The translations under genes and the position numbers were made by a program. This document shows, piece after piece, positions 9,174-18,091 of a stretch of 64,000 bases of DNA. How positions within the stretch are numbered: the stretch's first letter is position 1; each line of letters starts with the position of its first letter. The DNA comes from Hyphomicrobiales bacterium (GTDB lineage Bacteria; Pseudomonadota; Alphaproteobacteria; Rhizobiales; Rhizobiaceae), in NCBI GenBank assembly GCA_002709005.1, contig PAPH01000049.1:1-64000 (forward strand), given 5' to 3'. A model generated the notes under the pieces. That model made no database searches. It saw nothing but the letters and a program-made list of their open reading frames with translations, and was not told the origin of the DNA.

Positions 9174-9935
9174 TCAACATACAGTGCTGTTGCAACTGCG
9201 CAAATTGGCGACCTTCTCCTCGAGCACGTCCGCGCCGAGCGCGCCGAACACCGCCTCGTCCCCGACGATGTAGGAAGGCGTGCCATTGATGCCGAGCTGA
9301 TCGGCCAGGGAATAGGCCTGTTTGATGGAATCGCTGATTGCCGGGTCTTCCATTCCTGTGCGAACCTCGGCCTCCTCGGCACCGAGCTTGACGGCGAGTT
9401 CCATCGCGCTGTCTTCTGTCGCCCGGCCTTCGGAGCCCAGAAGGGTGCGATGGAATTCACCGTATTTATCCGGCATCAGCTTGCGGAATGACATGGCGAC
9501 CCGGTGTGCGGCGAGCGAATCCGGTCCGAGGATCGGAAATTCCTTGAGCACGAAGCGCACCTGATCGTCGCCTTCGATGATCGCGTTCATGTCCTGGAGC
9601 GCATGCTTGCAGTAGCCGCAATTGTAGTCGAAGAACTCGACGATCGTGACGTCGCCCTCGGGATTGCCGAGAACGATGTCTTCCGGCGCTGCCGTCAGGG
9701 CGTCGCGGTTGGCGACGATGGCGGCCTTCGCCTTCTCGGCTGCTTCGGCTTCCTGCTTGGTCTGAAGTGCGGTCTGCATCTCCTGCAGGATTTCGGGATT
9801 GGCGAGCAGATATTCGCGCACGAAGGCTCCCATTTCCTCCTTCTGGGCGTCATCGAGCGCCCGGGCCGGCATGACGAAGGCCGTGGAGGCGGCGAGCATG
9901 GCGGCCATCGCGCCGGTGGTCAGTCTCTTGAGCAT
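9174..9935 (-). CDS. DsbA family thiol-disulfide oxidoreductase (Com1-like)
   Basis: A 253-residue exported protein: signal peptide in residues 1-26, a helical N-terminal extension (res 28-75, rich in Ala/Glu), then a thioredoxin-fold DsbA domain. The active site is C106-G-Y-C109, and the cis-proline loop is GTPSY near residue 217. It should act in the periplasm as an oxidase or isomerase; the CGYC motif and N-terminal helix resemble Com1/ScsC-type proteins. An extra cysteine pair ends the protein (C248 and C253). It follows the M48 protease gene by 50 bases on the same strand and is probably in its operon. Confidence 0.9.
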   Translation of the reverse strand: MLKRLTTGAMAAMLAASTAFVMPARALDDAQKEEMGAFVREYLLANPEILQEMQTALQTKQEAEAAEKAKAAIVANRDALTAAPEDIVLGNPEGDVTIVEFFDYNCGYCKHALQDMNAIIEGDDQVRFVLKEFPILGPDSLAAHRVAMSFRKLMPDKYGEFHRTLLGSEGRATEDSAMELAVKLGAEEAEVRTGMEDPAISDSIKQAYSLADQLGINGTPSYIVGDEAVFGALGADVLEEKVANLRSCNSTVC

Positions 9936-9985
9936 TGTCGTTCCCTTTCCGCGCTGCTCTTTTCGAGCCGGCGCTGATCCTAATC

Positions 9986-11386
9986 TTATTTCGCCACCGA
10001 AAGAATGTCATTGGCGCGCCGTGCGCCGGGCGTTCCCTTTGGCAGTCTCTGCAGCGCTCGGGCGGCGAAGACCTGCGCCTCGCGCATCGATCCGGCGCGG
10101 AAATGACCTTCCGCCATGGCGAGATCGGCGTTTCCGATGTCTCCCGAAAGCCCGTAGGCCTGCGACAGGTGAAGATAGGCGTTGATATTGTCCGGGTCCG
10201 ACTGGATCGCGGCCCGGAAATTGTCCACCGACTTCCTGGCGTTGGCCGGCTCTCCGGTCGACAGAAGCGCAAACGCGTAACGCGATCGGATCAGCCCGGA
10301 ACTGTCGTCGGCGAGCTTCATCGCCCGGGCGAACGCGTTCGCCGCATCCACGGGACGGCGCAGCTTGAGCAGGATCTCGCCCCGGAATTCGTGAAAATAG
10401 GCGTTGTTGGGCGCGGCCTTGATGAGATCGTCCATCTTGCCGAGCGCCGCGCGCGAATTGCCCGAAAGATCGGTGGCGATGGCATCGCCATAGCGGCCGG
10501 CCAGAGATGAGCGGTCGCGTCCGAAAATGCGGGCCACGGCCGGCTGACCGCCGGAGAACGCGGCAATCTTCGCGCGCGCGAGCTGATGGCGCTGCAATAG
10601 CGCTGCGGAATCCGCCTTGTCGAAATAGGGGCTCTCGTGCGCCAGCGTTTCCAGCATGGCGATACGCTCGCGCGGCAGCGGGTGGCTGATCTGGTAGGGA
10701 TCGACCTGAACCCCGGCGAGCGCCAGGCTCGTGGAAAAACGCTCGAATGTCGTCAGCATGCCCTTCGCGGACTGCTTGGTGGCGCGCAGATATTTCACGG
10801 CCGCCTGATCGGCATTCATCTCCTCGGAGCGGCGATAGCTCAACAGCCCGCGCATGGCGATGCCGGGAGCCGCTGAAACCAGCGCGCCGCCGGCGGAGGT
10901 GCCGTTGCGCGAACCCGCGACCGAGCCAGCAGCCATGGCGCCGATGCCGAGCAGGCTGCCGACGATCGCCATGGTGCGGGCACGCTCCATCTGCTCGCGC
11001 AGGCGCTGCTGGTGCCCGCCGGCCAGATGACCGGTCTCGTGGGCCAGGACGCCGATGATCTCGTTCGGCGTTTCGGCCGACTGGATGGCGCCCGTATTGA
11101 TGAAGATGCGCCGACCGGCGACGAAGGCGTTGAAGGACGGATCGTTGACCAGCACGATCTCGATCCCGCGTCGCGACAGTCCGGCCGCCTTGAGGATCGG
11201 CACGACGTAATCCTTGAGAAGCGTCTCGATCTCGGCATCCCGGATGACGGCGACCCGGCCCTGCTGGGCTTGCGCGGGTTGCGCAATGAAGGGAAGAACG
11301 AGAGAGGAGGCAAGGATCGCGCGACCGGCCATTCGGCCTGCAAGGGCGACGACAGAGCGGGCGGGATTGAAGAGTTTTCGCATCAT
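9986..11386 (-). CDS. M48 family metalloprotease with TPR-like C-terminus (BepA-like)
   Basis: A 466-residue exported zinc protease. A signal peptide covers residues 1-41. The HETGH zinc motif is at 116-120, and the third-ligand region is RRSEEMNADQAAVKYL. Beyond about residue 300 there are TPR-like helical pairs (DNINAYLHLSQAYGLSG). The layout matches E. coli BepA, a periplasmic quality-control protease for outer-membrane proteins such as LptD, and alphaproteobacterial relatives. Two ATGs are adjacent (11386 and 11383), and the ribosome site is weak for both. It is divergent from the aminotransferase gene and upstream of the DsbA gene, fitting a shared role in envelope protein folding. Confidence 0.92.
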   Translation of the reverse strand: MMRKLFNPARSVVALAGRMAGRAILASSLVLPFIAQPAQAQQGRVAVIRDAEIETLLKDYVVPILKAAGLSRRGIEIVLVNDPSFNAFVAGRRIFINTGAIQSAETPNEIIGVLAHETGHLAGGHQQRLREQMERARTMAIVGSLLGIGAMAAGSVAGSRNGTSAGGALVSAAPGIAMRGLLSYRRSEEMNADQAAVKYLRATKQSAKGMLTTFERFSTSLALAGVQVDPYQISHPLPRERIAMLETLAHESPYFDKADSAALLQRHQLARAKIAAFSGGQPAVARIFGRDRSSLAGRYGDAIATDLSGNSRAALGKMDDLIKAAPNNAYFHEFRGEILLKLRRPVDAANAFARAMKLADDSSGLIRSRYAFALLSTGEPANARKSVDNFRAAIQSDPDNINAYLHLSQAYGLSGDIGNADLAMAEGHFRAGSMREAQVFAARALQRLPKGTPGARRANDILSVAK

Positions 11387-11563
11387 CAGTCCGTATAAAC
11401 GCCCGCCGCCCAAATGAAAATGGGCGCGGCGGGCGGTTCGGGTTGGCTCGCAGCCTTGTGATCGCCATGACAATGGGGCATTTGTGCGGCCACGAACCAG
11501 AAGCGCCGGGCCCGCGGATTGTCGCGCCCGGCCGGTGTTGCAGATGAACCACCCGGAGAGATG

Positions 11564-12727
11564 ATGCCACGCCAGAAGCGCCCCAGCGTCGAGCCGTTCC
11601 ACGCCATGGACATCCTTGCCGAAGCCACGCGGCTGAGGGGAGAGGGCAGGGATGTCGTCTCGCTCGCCGTTGGCCAGCCGGCGCATCCGGCCCCCAAACC
11701 CGCGCTGGAAGCCGCGCGCAAGGCGCTTGAAGGCGGCAGGATCGGCTATACCGACGCGCTCGGTACGTCCGGCCTGCGCGCGGCGATTGCCCGGCACTAC
11801 CAGAGCCGCTACGGCGTCTCCGTCGATCCCCGCCGTGTCGCCGTGACCAACGGCTCCTCGGCGGGCTTCAATCTGACGTTCCTGCAGTTCTTCACGCCGG
11901 GCGAAACGGTTGCGATCTCCAGGCCCGGCTATCCGGCCTACCGCAACATCCTCGCGGCGCTGGGATTGAAGGTTGCCGAGATCCCCGTCGGGGCCGATAC
12001 GCATTATGTGCTGACACCGGAGGCGATCGAGGCGTGGGAGCGCGAGAACGAAACCGAAGTCGCCGGGGTGATGGTCGCAAGCCCCGCCAATCCGACGGGT
12101 ACCGTCACCTCGAAGGCGGACCTCAAGGCGCTGTCCGACTGGTGCGAGGCACGCGAGGCGGTCTTCATCTCCGACGAGATCTATCACGGGCTGACGTTTT
12201 CGGGCGAGGAGACGACGGCGCTCGAAGTCTCGGACCGGGCGATCGTCATCAACTCGTTTTCGAAGTATTTCTGCATGACCGGCTGGCGGATTGGCTGGAT
12301 GGTGCTGCCGGACGACCTGATCCGGCCCGTCGAGTGCCTCGCCCAGAGCCTTTATATCAGCGCGCCCGAACTCTCGCAGATCGCCGCCGAGGCTGCTTTC
12401 GAGGGGATTGACGAGATGGAGGAGGTGAAGGCCGGCTACGCGAAGAACCGCGAGCTTCTCGGCCGCCGCCTCCCGGAACTGGGGCTGCCGCTGGCCGCCC
12501 CGATGGACGGAGCCTTCTACGCGCTCTGCGACGTCTCACGTTTCACCAATGATTCCATGAGTTTCGCTAAGCAGATGCTGCGCGAGATCCATGTCGCAGC
12601 CACCCCCGGACGCGATTTCGATCCGGTGGAAGGCCGCAGGTTGATCCGCTTCTCCTATGCGGGGAGCTATGCGGAGATGGAAACGGCGCTCGAACGGATG
12701 GGCGACTGGCTCGGCGGGAAAGGCTGA
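11564..12727 (+). CDS. Pyridoxal phosphate-dependent class I/II aminotransferase
   Basis: A 387-residue fold-type I aminotransferase. Visible are the N-terminal SLAVGQPAHPAPKPALEA, the NGSSAGFNL cofactor loop, ASPANPTGT, the ISDEIYHGL aspartate, the Schiff-base lysine K234 in NSFSKYFCMTGWRIG, and the C-terminal IRFSYAG arginine that binds the carboxylate. The substrate cannot be told; related genes are often annotated as aspartate or aromatic aminotransferases. The ATGs at 11561 and 11564 are both possible; GGAGAG at 11555-11560 is better spaced for 11564. A bidirectional terminator follows. Confidence 0.92.
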   Translation: MPRQKRPSVEPFHAMDILAEATRLRGEGRDVVSLAVGQPAHPAPKPALEAARKALEGGRIGYTDALGTSGLRAAIARHYQSRYGVSVDPRRVAVTNGSSAGFNLTFLQFFTPGETVAISRPGYPAYRNILAALGLKVAEIPVGADTHYVLTPEAIEAWERENETEVAGVMVASPANPTGTVTSKADLKALSDWCEAREAVFISDEIYHGLTFSGEETTALEVSDRAIVINSFSKYFCMTGWRIGWMVLPDDLIRPVECLAQSLYISAPELSQIAAEAAFEGIDEMEEVKAGYAKNRELLGRRLPELGLPLAAPMDGAFYALCDVSRFTNDSMSFAKQMLREIHVAATPGRDFDPVEGRRLIRFSYAGSYAEMETALERMGDWLGGKG

Positions 12728-12757
12728 GCCGCCCCTGCCGACGAAGAAGTCACAATA

Positions 12758-12788
12758 AAAAAGCCGGCGAAGCGATCGCCGGCTTTTT
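12758..12788. terminator. Bidirectional rho-independent terminator
   Basis: AAAAAGCCGGCGA (12758-12770) pairs perfectly with TCGCCGGCTTTTT (12776-12788), with a five-base loop. A and T runs on both sides make it usable by the aminotransferase gene (plus) and rne (minus), which converge here. Confidence 0.93.
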
Positions 12789-12808
12789 CGTTCGATCAGT
12801 GGGAGGGA

Positions 12809-15800
12809 TCAGAAGAACCCGCCGCCGCCGCGGCGCTGCCACCAGCCGCCCTTCTTGGGCTTGTCGTCCTTGTCGTCGGCTTTGCTCGAGGAGGTGACGA
12901 CCGGGGCAGAGGCGATCGCTGAAAGATCGGTCTGCGCCTTCCGGTCGCGCTTGCCGGCCTTGTCCTCGTCATCCGTATCCGTGGAGGCGTCGGCTTCCAC
13001 CGTTTCCTTCTCGACGACGGGAGCGGTCGCTGCCGCCGCGACGTCGAGTTCCTCAGCCGGCTTTTCCTCGGCCTTGGCTTCGGCAGCCTCGGCAGCGTCC
13101 TTCTCGGGCTCGGCCTTCTTGGAACGGCTGCGGCGCGCGCGTGCCGGTTTCTTTTCCTTCTTCTCCTCGGCGGCCGGGGCATCTTCCGAGGTTACTTCGG
13201 CGTCGGTGTCGGCGGCTGCCGTCACAGGCTCGGGCTTGGGCTCTTTCTGCGGCTCCGGCTGGGGAGTCGTATCGATCTCCTCGTCGTCCCACTGCTGATT
13301 GTCGTCGTCGGAGGACGGACGGTTGTCGTCGCGGTTGCGGCGTCCGCCCCGCTTGCCGCGGCGGCGCTTCTTGCCGGACCGGTTCTGGTCGGTGTCGTCG
13401 CCGTTCTGGCCATCCTGACCCGAGGCGTTCGACTGATCGTCAGACGTGTCGTCATCTGAATCGCCGTCGTCGTCATTGTCGTCGTTCGACGACTGGTCGT
13501 CGGAGCCCTGAGCGTTGTTGTCGCCGTCATTGCCGCGACGTCCGCGCCGCCGGCGCCGCCGGCGCCGCCGGCCGGATTTGCCGTCGTCCTGATTCCGGTC
13601 GTCGCCGGAATTCGAACGGGCTTCCGTGGTCTCCTCTTCGTCGCTCTCGCTTTCGCTTTCGATGACGACGTCGTCATCGGCGTCCTCTTCGTAAGATGGG
13701 CTGTTGGCGTGGATGTGCTCCATCGTCACCGGATTGTCGACGGGCGCGCCGCGATCGATGGCGAAATACTGGCTGCCCACATCGGGATCGGAGGCGAAGT
13801 CGATCGACAGGCCGAAACGCGTTTCCAGATCGATGATCGTGTCACGCTTGTTGTTGAGCATGTAGAGCGCGGTCTCGCCGGTGGTGCGGACCGTGATGTG
13901 GTGCGTGGTGTGCTTGAGCAGATATTCCTCGATGCCGCGCAGCACGTGCAGCGCGACGGAGGAGGGGGAGCGCACATGGCCGGTGCCGCCGCAATGGGCG
14001 CAGACCTGCATCGTGCTTTCGAGAACGCTCGCGCGGATGCGCTGGCGCGACATTTCCAGAAGACCGAAATGCGAGATGCGACCGACCTGGATGCGGGCCC
14101 GGTCGTGCTTGAGACAGTCCTTGACCTTCTTTTCGACCGCGCGGTTGTTGCGGTTTTCTTCCATGTCGATGAAGTCGATGACGATCAGTCCGGCAAGGTC
14201 GCGCAGACGAAGCTGGCGGGCCACTTCCTCGGCGGCTTCCAGGTTGGTCTGCAGTGCCGTGTCCTCGATCGAATGCTCGCGCGTCGAACGGCCGGAGTTG
14301 ACGTCGATGGCGACCAGCGCCTCGGTCTGGTTGATGATGATGTAGCCGCCGGACTTCAGCGTCACCTGCGGCTGGACCATCTTGTCGAGCTGGGCGTCGA
14401 TGCCGGAGCGTGCGAAGATCGGCATGAGATCCTTGTAGGGCTGAACCACCTTGGCGTGGCTCGGCATCAGCATCTTCATGAAGTCCTTGGCTTCGCGGTA
14501 GCCTTCCTCGCCGGAAACGACGATCTCGCTGATCTCCTTGTTGTAGAGATCGCGGATCGACCGCTTGATCAGCGAGCCTTCCTCGTAGACCAGCGCCGGC
14601 GCGGTCGACTTGAGGGTGAGATTGCGGACGTTTTCCCAAAGCCGCATCAGATATTCGAAGTCGCGCTTGATCTCGACCTTGGTGCGGTTGGCGCCGGCGG
14701 TCCTGAGGATCACGCCCATGCCCTGCGGCACTTCCAGCTCGCGGGCTATTTCCTTGAGGCGCTTGCGGTCGGTGACGTTGGTGATCTTGCGCGAAATGCC
14801 GCCGCCGCGCGCCGTGTTCGGCATCAGCACCGAATAGCGGCCGGCCAGCGACAGATAGGTGGTCAGCGCAGCACCCTTGTTGCCGCGCTCTTCCTTGACG
14901 ACCTGCACGAGCAGGATCTGACGGCGCTTGATTACTTCCTGTATGCGGTACTGCTTGCGCGGCTTGCGGCGCGAGCGGTCGGGCACTTCCTCAAGCGCAT
15001 CCTCGGAGCCGACGGATTCGACCTTGGCCTTCCCGCCGTTGCCGTTGTCGTCGCCATTCTCGGAATCGTCGTTGTCGCCGTCGTCCTCATCATCATCCGA
15101 CGGGGCTCTCTCGACCGGTTCGGAAATCTCGTCGGCCTCGACTTCGGCCGCGATGGTATCGGGTTTGGAGTTGTCGTCTGCGGGTTCGTCGGGTGTCTCG
15201 AGCGACTCGGCGACGATGTCGGCGGGGGTTTCCGCGATGGGCGCGTCGGCGTTTCCGCCAGTCTCTTCCGAACCGGACTCGTCCGATGCGGTCTCGTCGG
15301 CCGCGTCGCTGTCGCTGTTTTCTTCCTGTTCGGAAGCCGCAGCCTCGTCCTTCGGCTTGCGGCGGGAACGGCGCGACCGGCGGGTGCGGCGCTCGCCCCC
15401 GTCCTTGCCGTCCTCGTCTTCCTTGTCCGTCTTCTCGGCTTTGTCCGCCTTGTCGTTGGACTTCGCCTTACGGGACTTCGACTTGGCGGGACGTTCGTCC
15501 TCGTCCTCGTCCTCCTCGCGGGCCTCGGCTGCTTCCTCGGCGAGGAGGGCCTGCCTGTCGGCGAGCGGGATCTGGTAATAGTCGGGGTGGATTTCGGAGA
15601 AGGCGAGGAAGCCGTGCCTGTTGCCGCCGTAGTCGACGAATGCGGCCTGGAGCGACGGCTCCACCCGGGTCACTTTGGCGAGATAGATATTTCCGCGCAG
15701 CTGCTTCTTGTGCTGCGATTCGAAATCGAATTCCTCTATGCGGTTTCCACGAACGACGACGACGCGGGTCTCCTCGGGATGGGAGGCGTCGATGAGCATT

Positions 15801-15811
15801 TTCTCAGACAT
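12809..15811 (-). CDS. rne: Ribonuclease E/G
   Basis: RNase E, the endonuclease that starts mRNA decay and processes rRNA and tRNA; 1000 residues. The S1 RNA-binding domain starts near residue 35 (LRGNIYLAKVTRVEPSLQAAFVDYG) and is split by a long acidic/basic insert (about residues 95-290) before resuming at RIQEVIKRRQILLVQVVKEE. The catalytic Mg-binding region has AIDVNSGRSTR and VIDFIDMEENRNNR. The Zn-link cysteines are C604 and C607 (CAHCGGTGH). The C-terminal 280 residues are disordered, with arginine-rich and Asp/Gln-rich stretches, and should scaffold the degradosome and bind RNA. ATG 15811 has GAGGAG nine bases before it. The leader upstream is very long, fitting autoregulation as known for E. 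coli rne. Confidence 0.96.
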   Translation of the reverse strand: MSEKMLIDASHPEETRVVVVRGNRIEEFDFESQHKKQLRGNIYLAKVTRVEPSLQAAFVDYGGNRHGFLAFSEIHPDYYQIPLADRQALLAEEAAEAREEDEDEDERPAKSKSRKAKSNDKADKAEKTDKEDEDGKDGGERRTRRSRRSRRKPKDEAAASEQEENSDSDAADETASDESGSEETGGNADAPIAETPADIVAESLETPDEPADDNSKPDTIAAEVEADEISEPVERAPSDDDEDDGDNDDSENGDDNGNGGKAKVESVGSEDALEEVPDRSRRKPRKQYRIQEVIKRRQILLVQVVKEERGNKGAALTTYLSLAGRYSVLMPNTARGGGISRKITNVTDRKRLKEIARELEVPQGMGVILRTAGANRTKVEIKRDFEYLMRLWENVRNLTLKSTAPALVYEEGSLIKRSIRDLYNKEISEIVVSGEEGYREAKDFMKMLMPSHAKVVQPYKDLMPIFARSGIDAQLDKMVQPQVTLKSGGYIIINQTEALVAIDVNSGRSTREHSIEDTALQTNLEAAEEVARQLRLRDLAGLIVIDFIDMEENRNNRAVEKKVKDCLKHDRARIQVGRISHFGLLEMSRQRIRASVLESTMQVCAHCGGTGHVRSPSSVALHVLRGIEEYLLKHTTHHITVRTTGETALYMLNNKRDTIIDLETRFGLSIDFASDPDVGSQYFAIDRGAPVDNPVTMEHIHANSPSYEEDADDDVVIESESESDEEETTEARSNSGDDRNQDDGKSGRRRRRRRRRGRRGNDGDNNAQGSDDQSSNDDNDDDGDSDDDTSDDQSNASGQDGQNGDDTDQNRSGKKRRRGKRGGRRNRDDNRPSSDDDNQQWDDEEIDTTPQPEPQKEPKPEPVTAAADTDAEVTSEDAPAAEEKKEKKPARARRSRSKKAEPEKDAAEAAEAKAEEKPAEELDVAAAATAPVVEKETVEADASTDTDDEDKAGKRDRKAQTDLSAIASAPVVTSSSKADDKDDKPKKGGWWQRRGGGGFF
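13545..13571. repeat. Three tandem copies of CGCCGCCGG inside rne
   Basis: Three exact 9-bp units (13545-13553, 13554-13562, 13563-13571). On the minus strand they encode part of the arginine tract in the RNase E tail, a likely RNA-binding segment. A repeat of this kind can change copy number by slippage without a frameshift. Confidence 0.85.
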
Positions 15812-16603
15812 GTAGTAGGTGCTCCTCGCCACTGGCCGGCCGGGCTCCGTCCGGGCGCGCGAAAGCGGCGTCCAGAGGATCGCGGGGCGGGGGTGGCGGA
15901 TGAATGAAGGTCCGGGCGGGCGAAGGGCGCGTCACGCAATTCGGGCAGCGGTGTTGCCGCTGGTATGTTGTGAATTGCTGAGTTTCGCAGTTGCACCATC
16001 GAATGGCCGGCCGGATATACCTATAATTGTGATCCTTGCGGACCGATGAATTCCCGTTTCCGGGATGCGGGCATTTGGCCGCGCAATGTTGGCAAGTGGT
16101 CTTGCCGGACTTCTACAAACTTTCGACCTCGGATGCACCGATCGGGTCTCTACGCACCCAGGTCGCATAAATTTTCGCTCCGAGCTTCCGCCGGGGTCCT
16201 CACCTCTGTCCGGATGCTCTTGATCGGGATGCAAAGTCCGTGGACGTCGGCCGCGCCGCCTTGAAAACGCGTCATTCATCCGAAGATCGGACGGTTGACG
16301 GTCGGTGGCAGGCAGGCCCGTCAAAACTTTGCCTCCATGTAGGCTTTTATGGTTTCTGTGACAATGTGGCAAGCTGAAAAACACCCCTCACTCATATGCT
16401 TGGCGGCGATGGTGGATAAGGCGATCCGGCGGAACTCCGCTTCGGGCGCAGTGGCGCGAATGCTCGCAAAACGGGTTATGGTGCGGCGGAAGGCGATGTC
16501 CGGACGCCATCGGCTTGACGAATCGCTCGCTGACGGTGCCTTGAACGCCCAGTCGATATTTTTCGCGACGCCGGGCGGCGGGGGACAAAAGGAGTTTTGG
16601 CCG
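15812..16603. other. 792-base divergent intergenic region between rne and the amidase gene
   Basis: No convincing gene is seen. Open frames here have no ribosome site and no protein-like composition. Two AT-richer patches (about 16010-16035 and 16165-16175) could carry promoters. The rne side probably holds a long 5' leader; the region is a candidate for an RNA element acting on rne or for an unannotated small RNA, which sequence alone cannot settle. Confidence 0.6.
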
Positions 16604-17872
16604 GTGGCGGTCATGAAACGAACATTCCGGAGCGTGCAAAGGAGCCGGTGCGGCTTCATCGGTTTTGTCGCGCTCCTGATCGGCGCTCTCTTCGGTTTCA
16701 ATGCCGCCAGGGCCCAGACCCCCAGCGATACAGTGATCGAACAGGACGGCGAGGAGAGCCCCGCGCTCGCCTTTTCCGCCCGGCTTGCCGCCGACGAGGC
16801 CCGCGCCCGGATGATTGTCGAATTCGAATCCGAGCCCGAATTCACCATCCGCTATCTGGAGCGTCCCGACCGCATCGTCGTCGATCTGTCGGCTGTCACC
16901 TTCGGCTTCGATCAGAAATCGCTCGCCGCGCGCGGTCTTGTCGAGCGGATCCGCTATGGCGGGGCGGGGACAGGGCGCTCGCGCCTGATTCTGGGACTGA
17001 AGGGCCCGGCGCGGCTCGAGACCGCCAAAGTCGAGCCGATGGAGAGCGGCGCCGGCTACCGCCTCGTGCTCGATGCGGTCGCGACCGGGCGTGAGGAATT
17101 CGTCGATCTTGTCGGTTCGACAGACTGGAAAGTGGCGGTCCGGGGAGGGCGCAAAGCCTCCGCCGCCGGCGAAAGGGAAAAGCCCTTCACCGTCGTGGTC
17201 GACGCCGGCCACGGCGGGATCGACGGCGGCGCCGAGGGTGGCAGCGGCACGCAGGAGAAGGACGTGACCCTTGCCTTTGCCAAGGCGCTGGAGGATGCGT
17301 TGTCGGATCTCGACGACATCAAGGTGGTGATGACGCGAACCACCGACGAATTCATTTCGCTGTCGGGACGCCTGCGCGCCGCCCACGAGGCAAAGGCCGA
17401 CCTGCTGCTCTCGGTGCATGCCGATTCGATCCGCATTCGCCGCCTCCGCGGCGCCACCGTCTACACCCTATCCGATCGCGCCTCGGACGCGGTTGCAGCC
17501 ACGCTGGCCGCCGAGGCCAATCACGACGAGGCGGTGGTCGGGCCTGCGCTGGAACAGGCACCCGAATCGGTCGCCGGCATTCTTGTCGACATGGCCCGCA
17601 ACGAAACGCGGGTCTTCTCCACCGGCCTTGCGGGCGAGATCATCGCCTCTTTCGAGGGACAGGTGAACCTGATCAAGAATCCGCACCGTCAGGCGGGGTT
17701 CCGGGTGCTTCAGTCGCCCGATCTGCCCTCGGCGCTGGTCGAACTGGGCTATCTCTCCAACCCCGAGGACGAGAAGCTTCTGACCGATGATGAGTGGCGG
17801 AAAAAGACCGCCGGCCTTCTGGCGCGGTCGATCGATGCCTACCGCGAGACTGTTCTGGCCGCGGGAAAATGA
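16604..17872 (+). CDS. N-acetylmuramoyl-L-alanine amidase (AmiC-like)
   Basis: A 422-residue periplasmic amidase that cleaves the bond between MurNAc and L-Ala to separate daughter cells. A signal peptide lies around residues 15-40 (FIGFVALLIGALFGFNAARAQ). An AMIN domain (about 60-170) should direct it to the septum. The Amidase_3 domain begins at VVVDAGHGG with zinc ligand H203 and continues with KDVTLAFAKAL, LLLSVHADSI and the catalytic glutamate in LPSALVELGYLSN. I start at GTG 16604, nine bases after GGAG (16591); ATG 16613 is possible but badly spaced. It lies just upstream of PBP1a. Confidence 0.93.
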   Translation: MAVMKRTFRSVQRSRCGFIGFVALLIGALFGFNAARAQTPSDTVIEQDGEESPALAFSARLAADEARARMIVEFESEPEFTIRYLERPDRIVVDLSAVTFGFDQKSLAARGLVERIRYGGAGTGRSRLILGLKGPARLETAKVEPMESGAGYRLVLDAVATGREEFVDLVGSTDWKVAVRGGRKASAAGEREKPFTVVVDAGHGGIDGGAEGGSGTQEKDVTLAFAKALEDALSDLDDIKVVMTRTTDEFISLSGRLRAAHEAKADLLLSVHADSIRIRRLRGATVYTLSDRASDAVAATLAAEANHDEAVVGPALEQAPESVAGILVDMARNETRVFSTGLAGEIIASFEGQVNLIKNPHRQAGFRVLQSPDLPSALVELGYLSNPEDEKLLTDDEWRKKTAGLLARSIDAYRETVLAAGK

Positions 17873-18065
17873 TAAAGGGATATGGAAAACGGGCGGTCCC
17901 GTGGTAGTTTCGAGCGTGGCAACGTCGCAACACCGGTGATTCCGCTGTGTTTTCGGTGTGGGCGCGAGGCCCATTCGGCCCTAATTTGCGCACATTGTCC
18001 GGGCTTAGCCCGTACCGAGTGCCCGGTAGCGCCCGGCCTGACGTGGGATGGGGCAGGCACCAGTG

Positions 18066-18087
18066 TTTAACCGCAGGCGGTAATTAA
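18066..18087. promoter_or_regulatory. Dyad TTTAACCGC/GCGGTAA before PBP1a
   Basis: TTTAACCGC (18066-18074), a two-base AG spacer, then GCGGTAA (18077-18083) followed by TTAA at 18084-18087. A very similar element lies before the LysM lipoprotein gene at 63180. It ends only a few bases before the PBP1a ATG, and no ordinary ribosome site is present. Either a regulator binds here or the true start lies elsewhere; the function is inferred only from symmetry and the repeat. Confidence 0.4.
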
Positions 18088-18091
18088 GCGA

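Noticed and set aside
10008-11570. A 520-codon frame overlapping the M48 protease on the same strand
   Set aside because: Shifted reading of the M48 gene; very Arg/Gly-rich and without motifs.
13709-15907. A 732-codon open frame antisense to rne
   Set aside because: The minus strand encodes RNase E with all catalytic motifs; the antisense frame is a codon-bias shadow.
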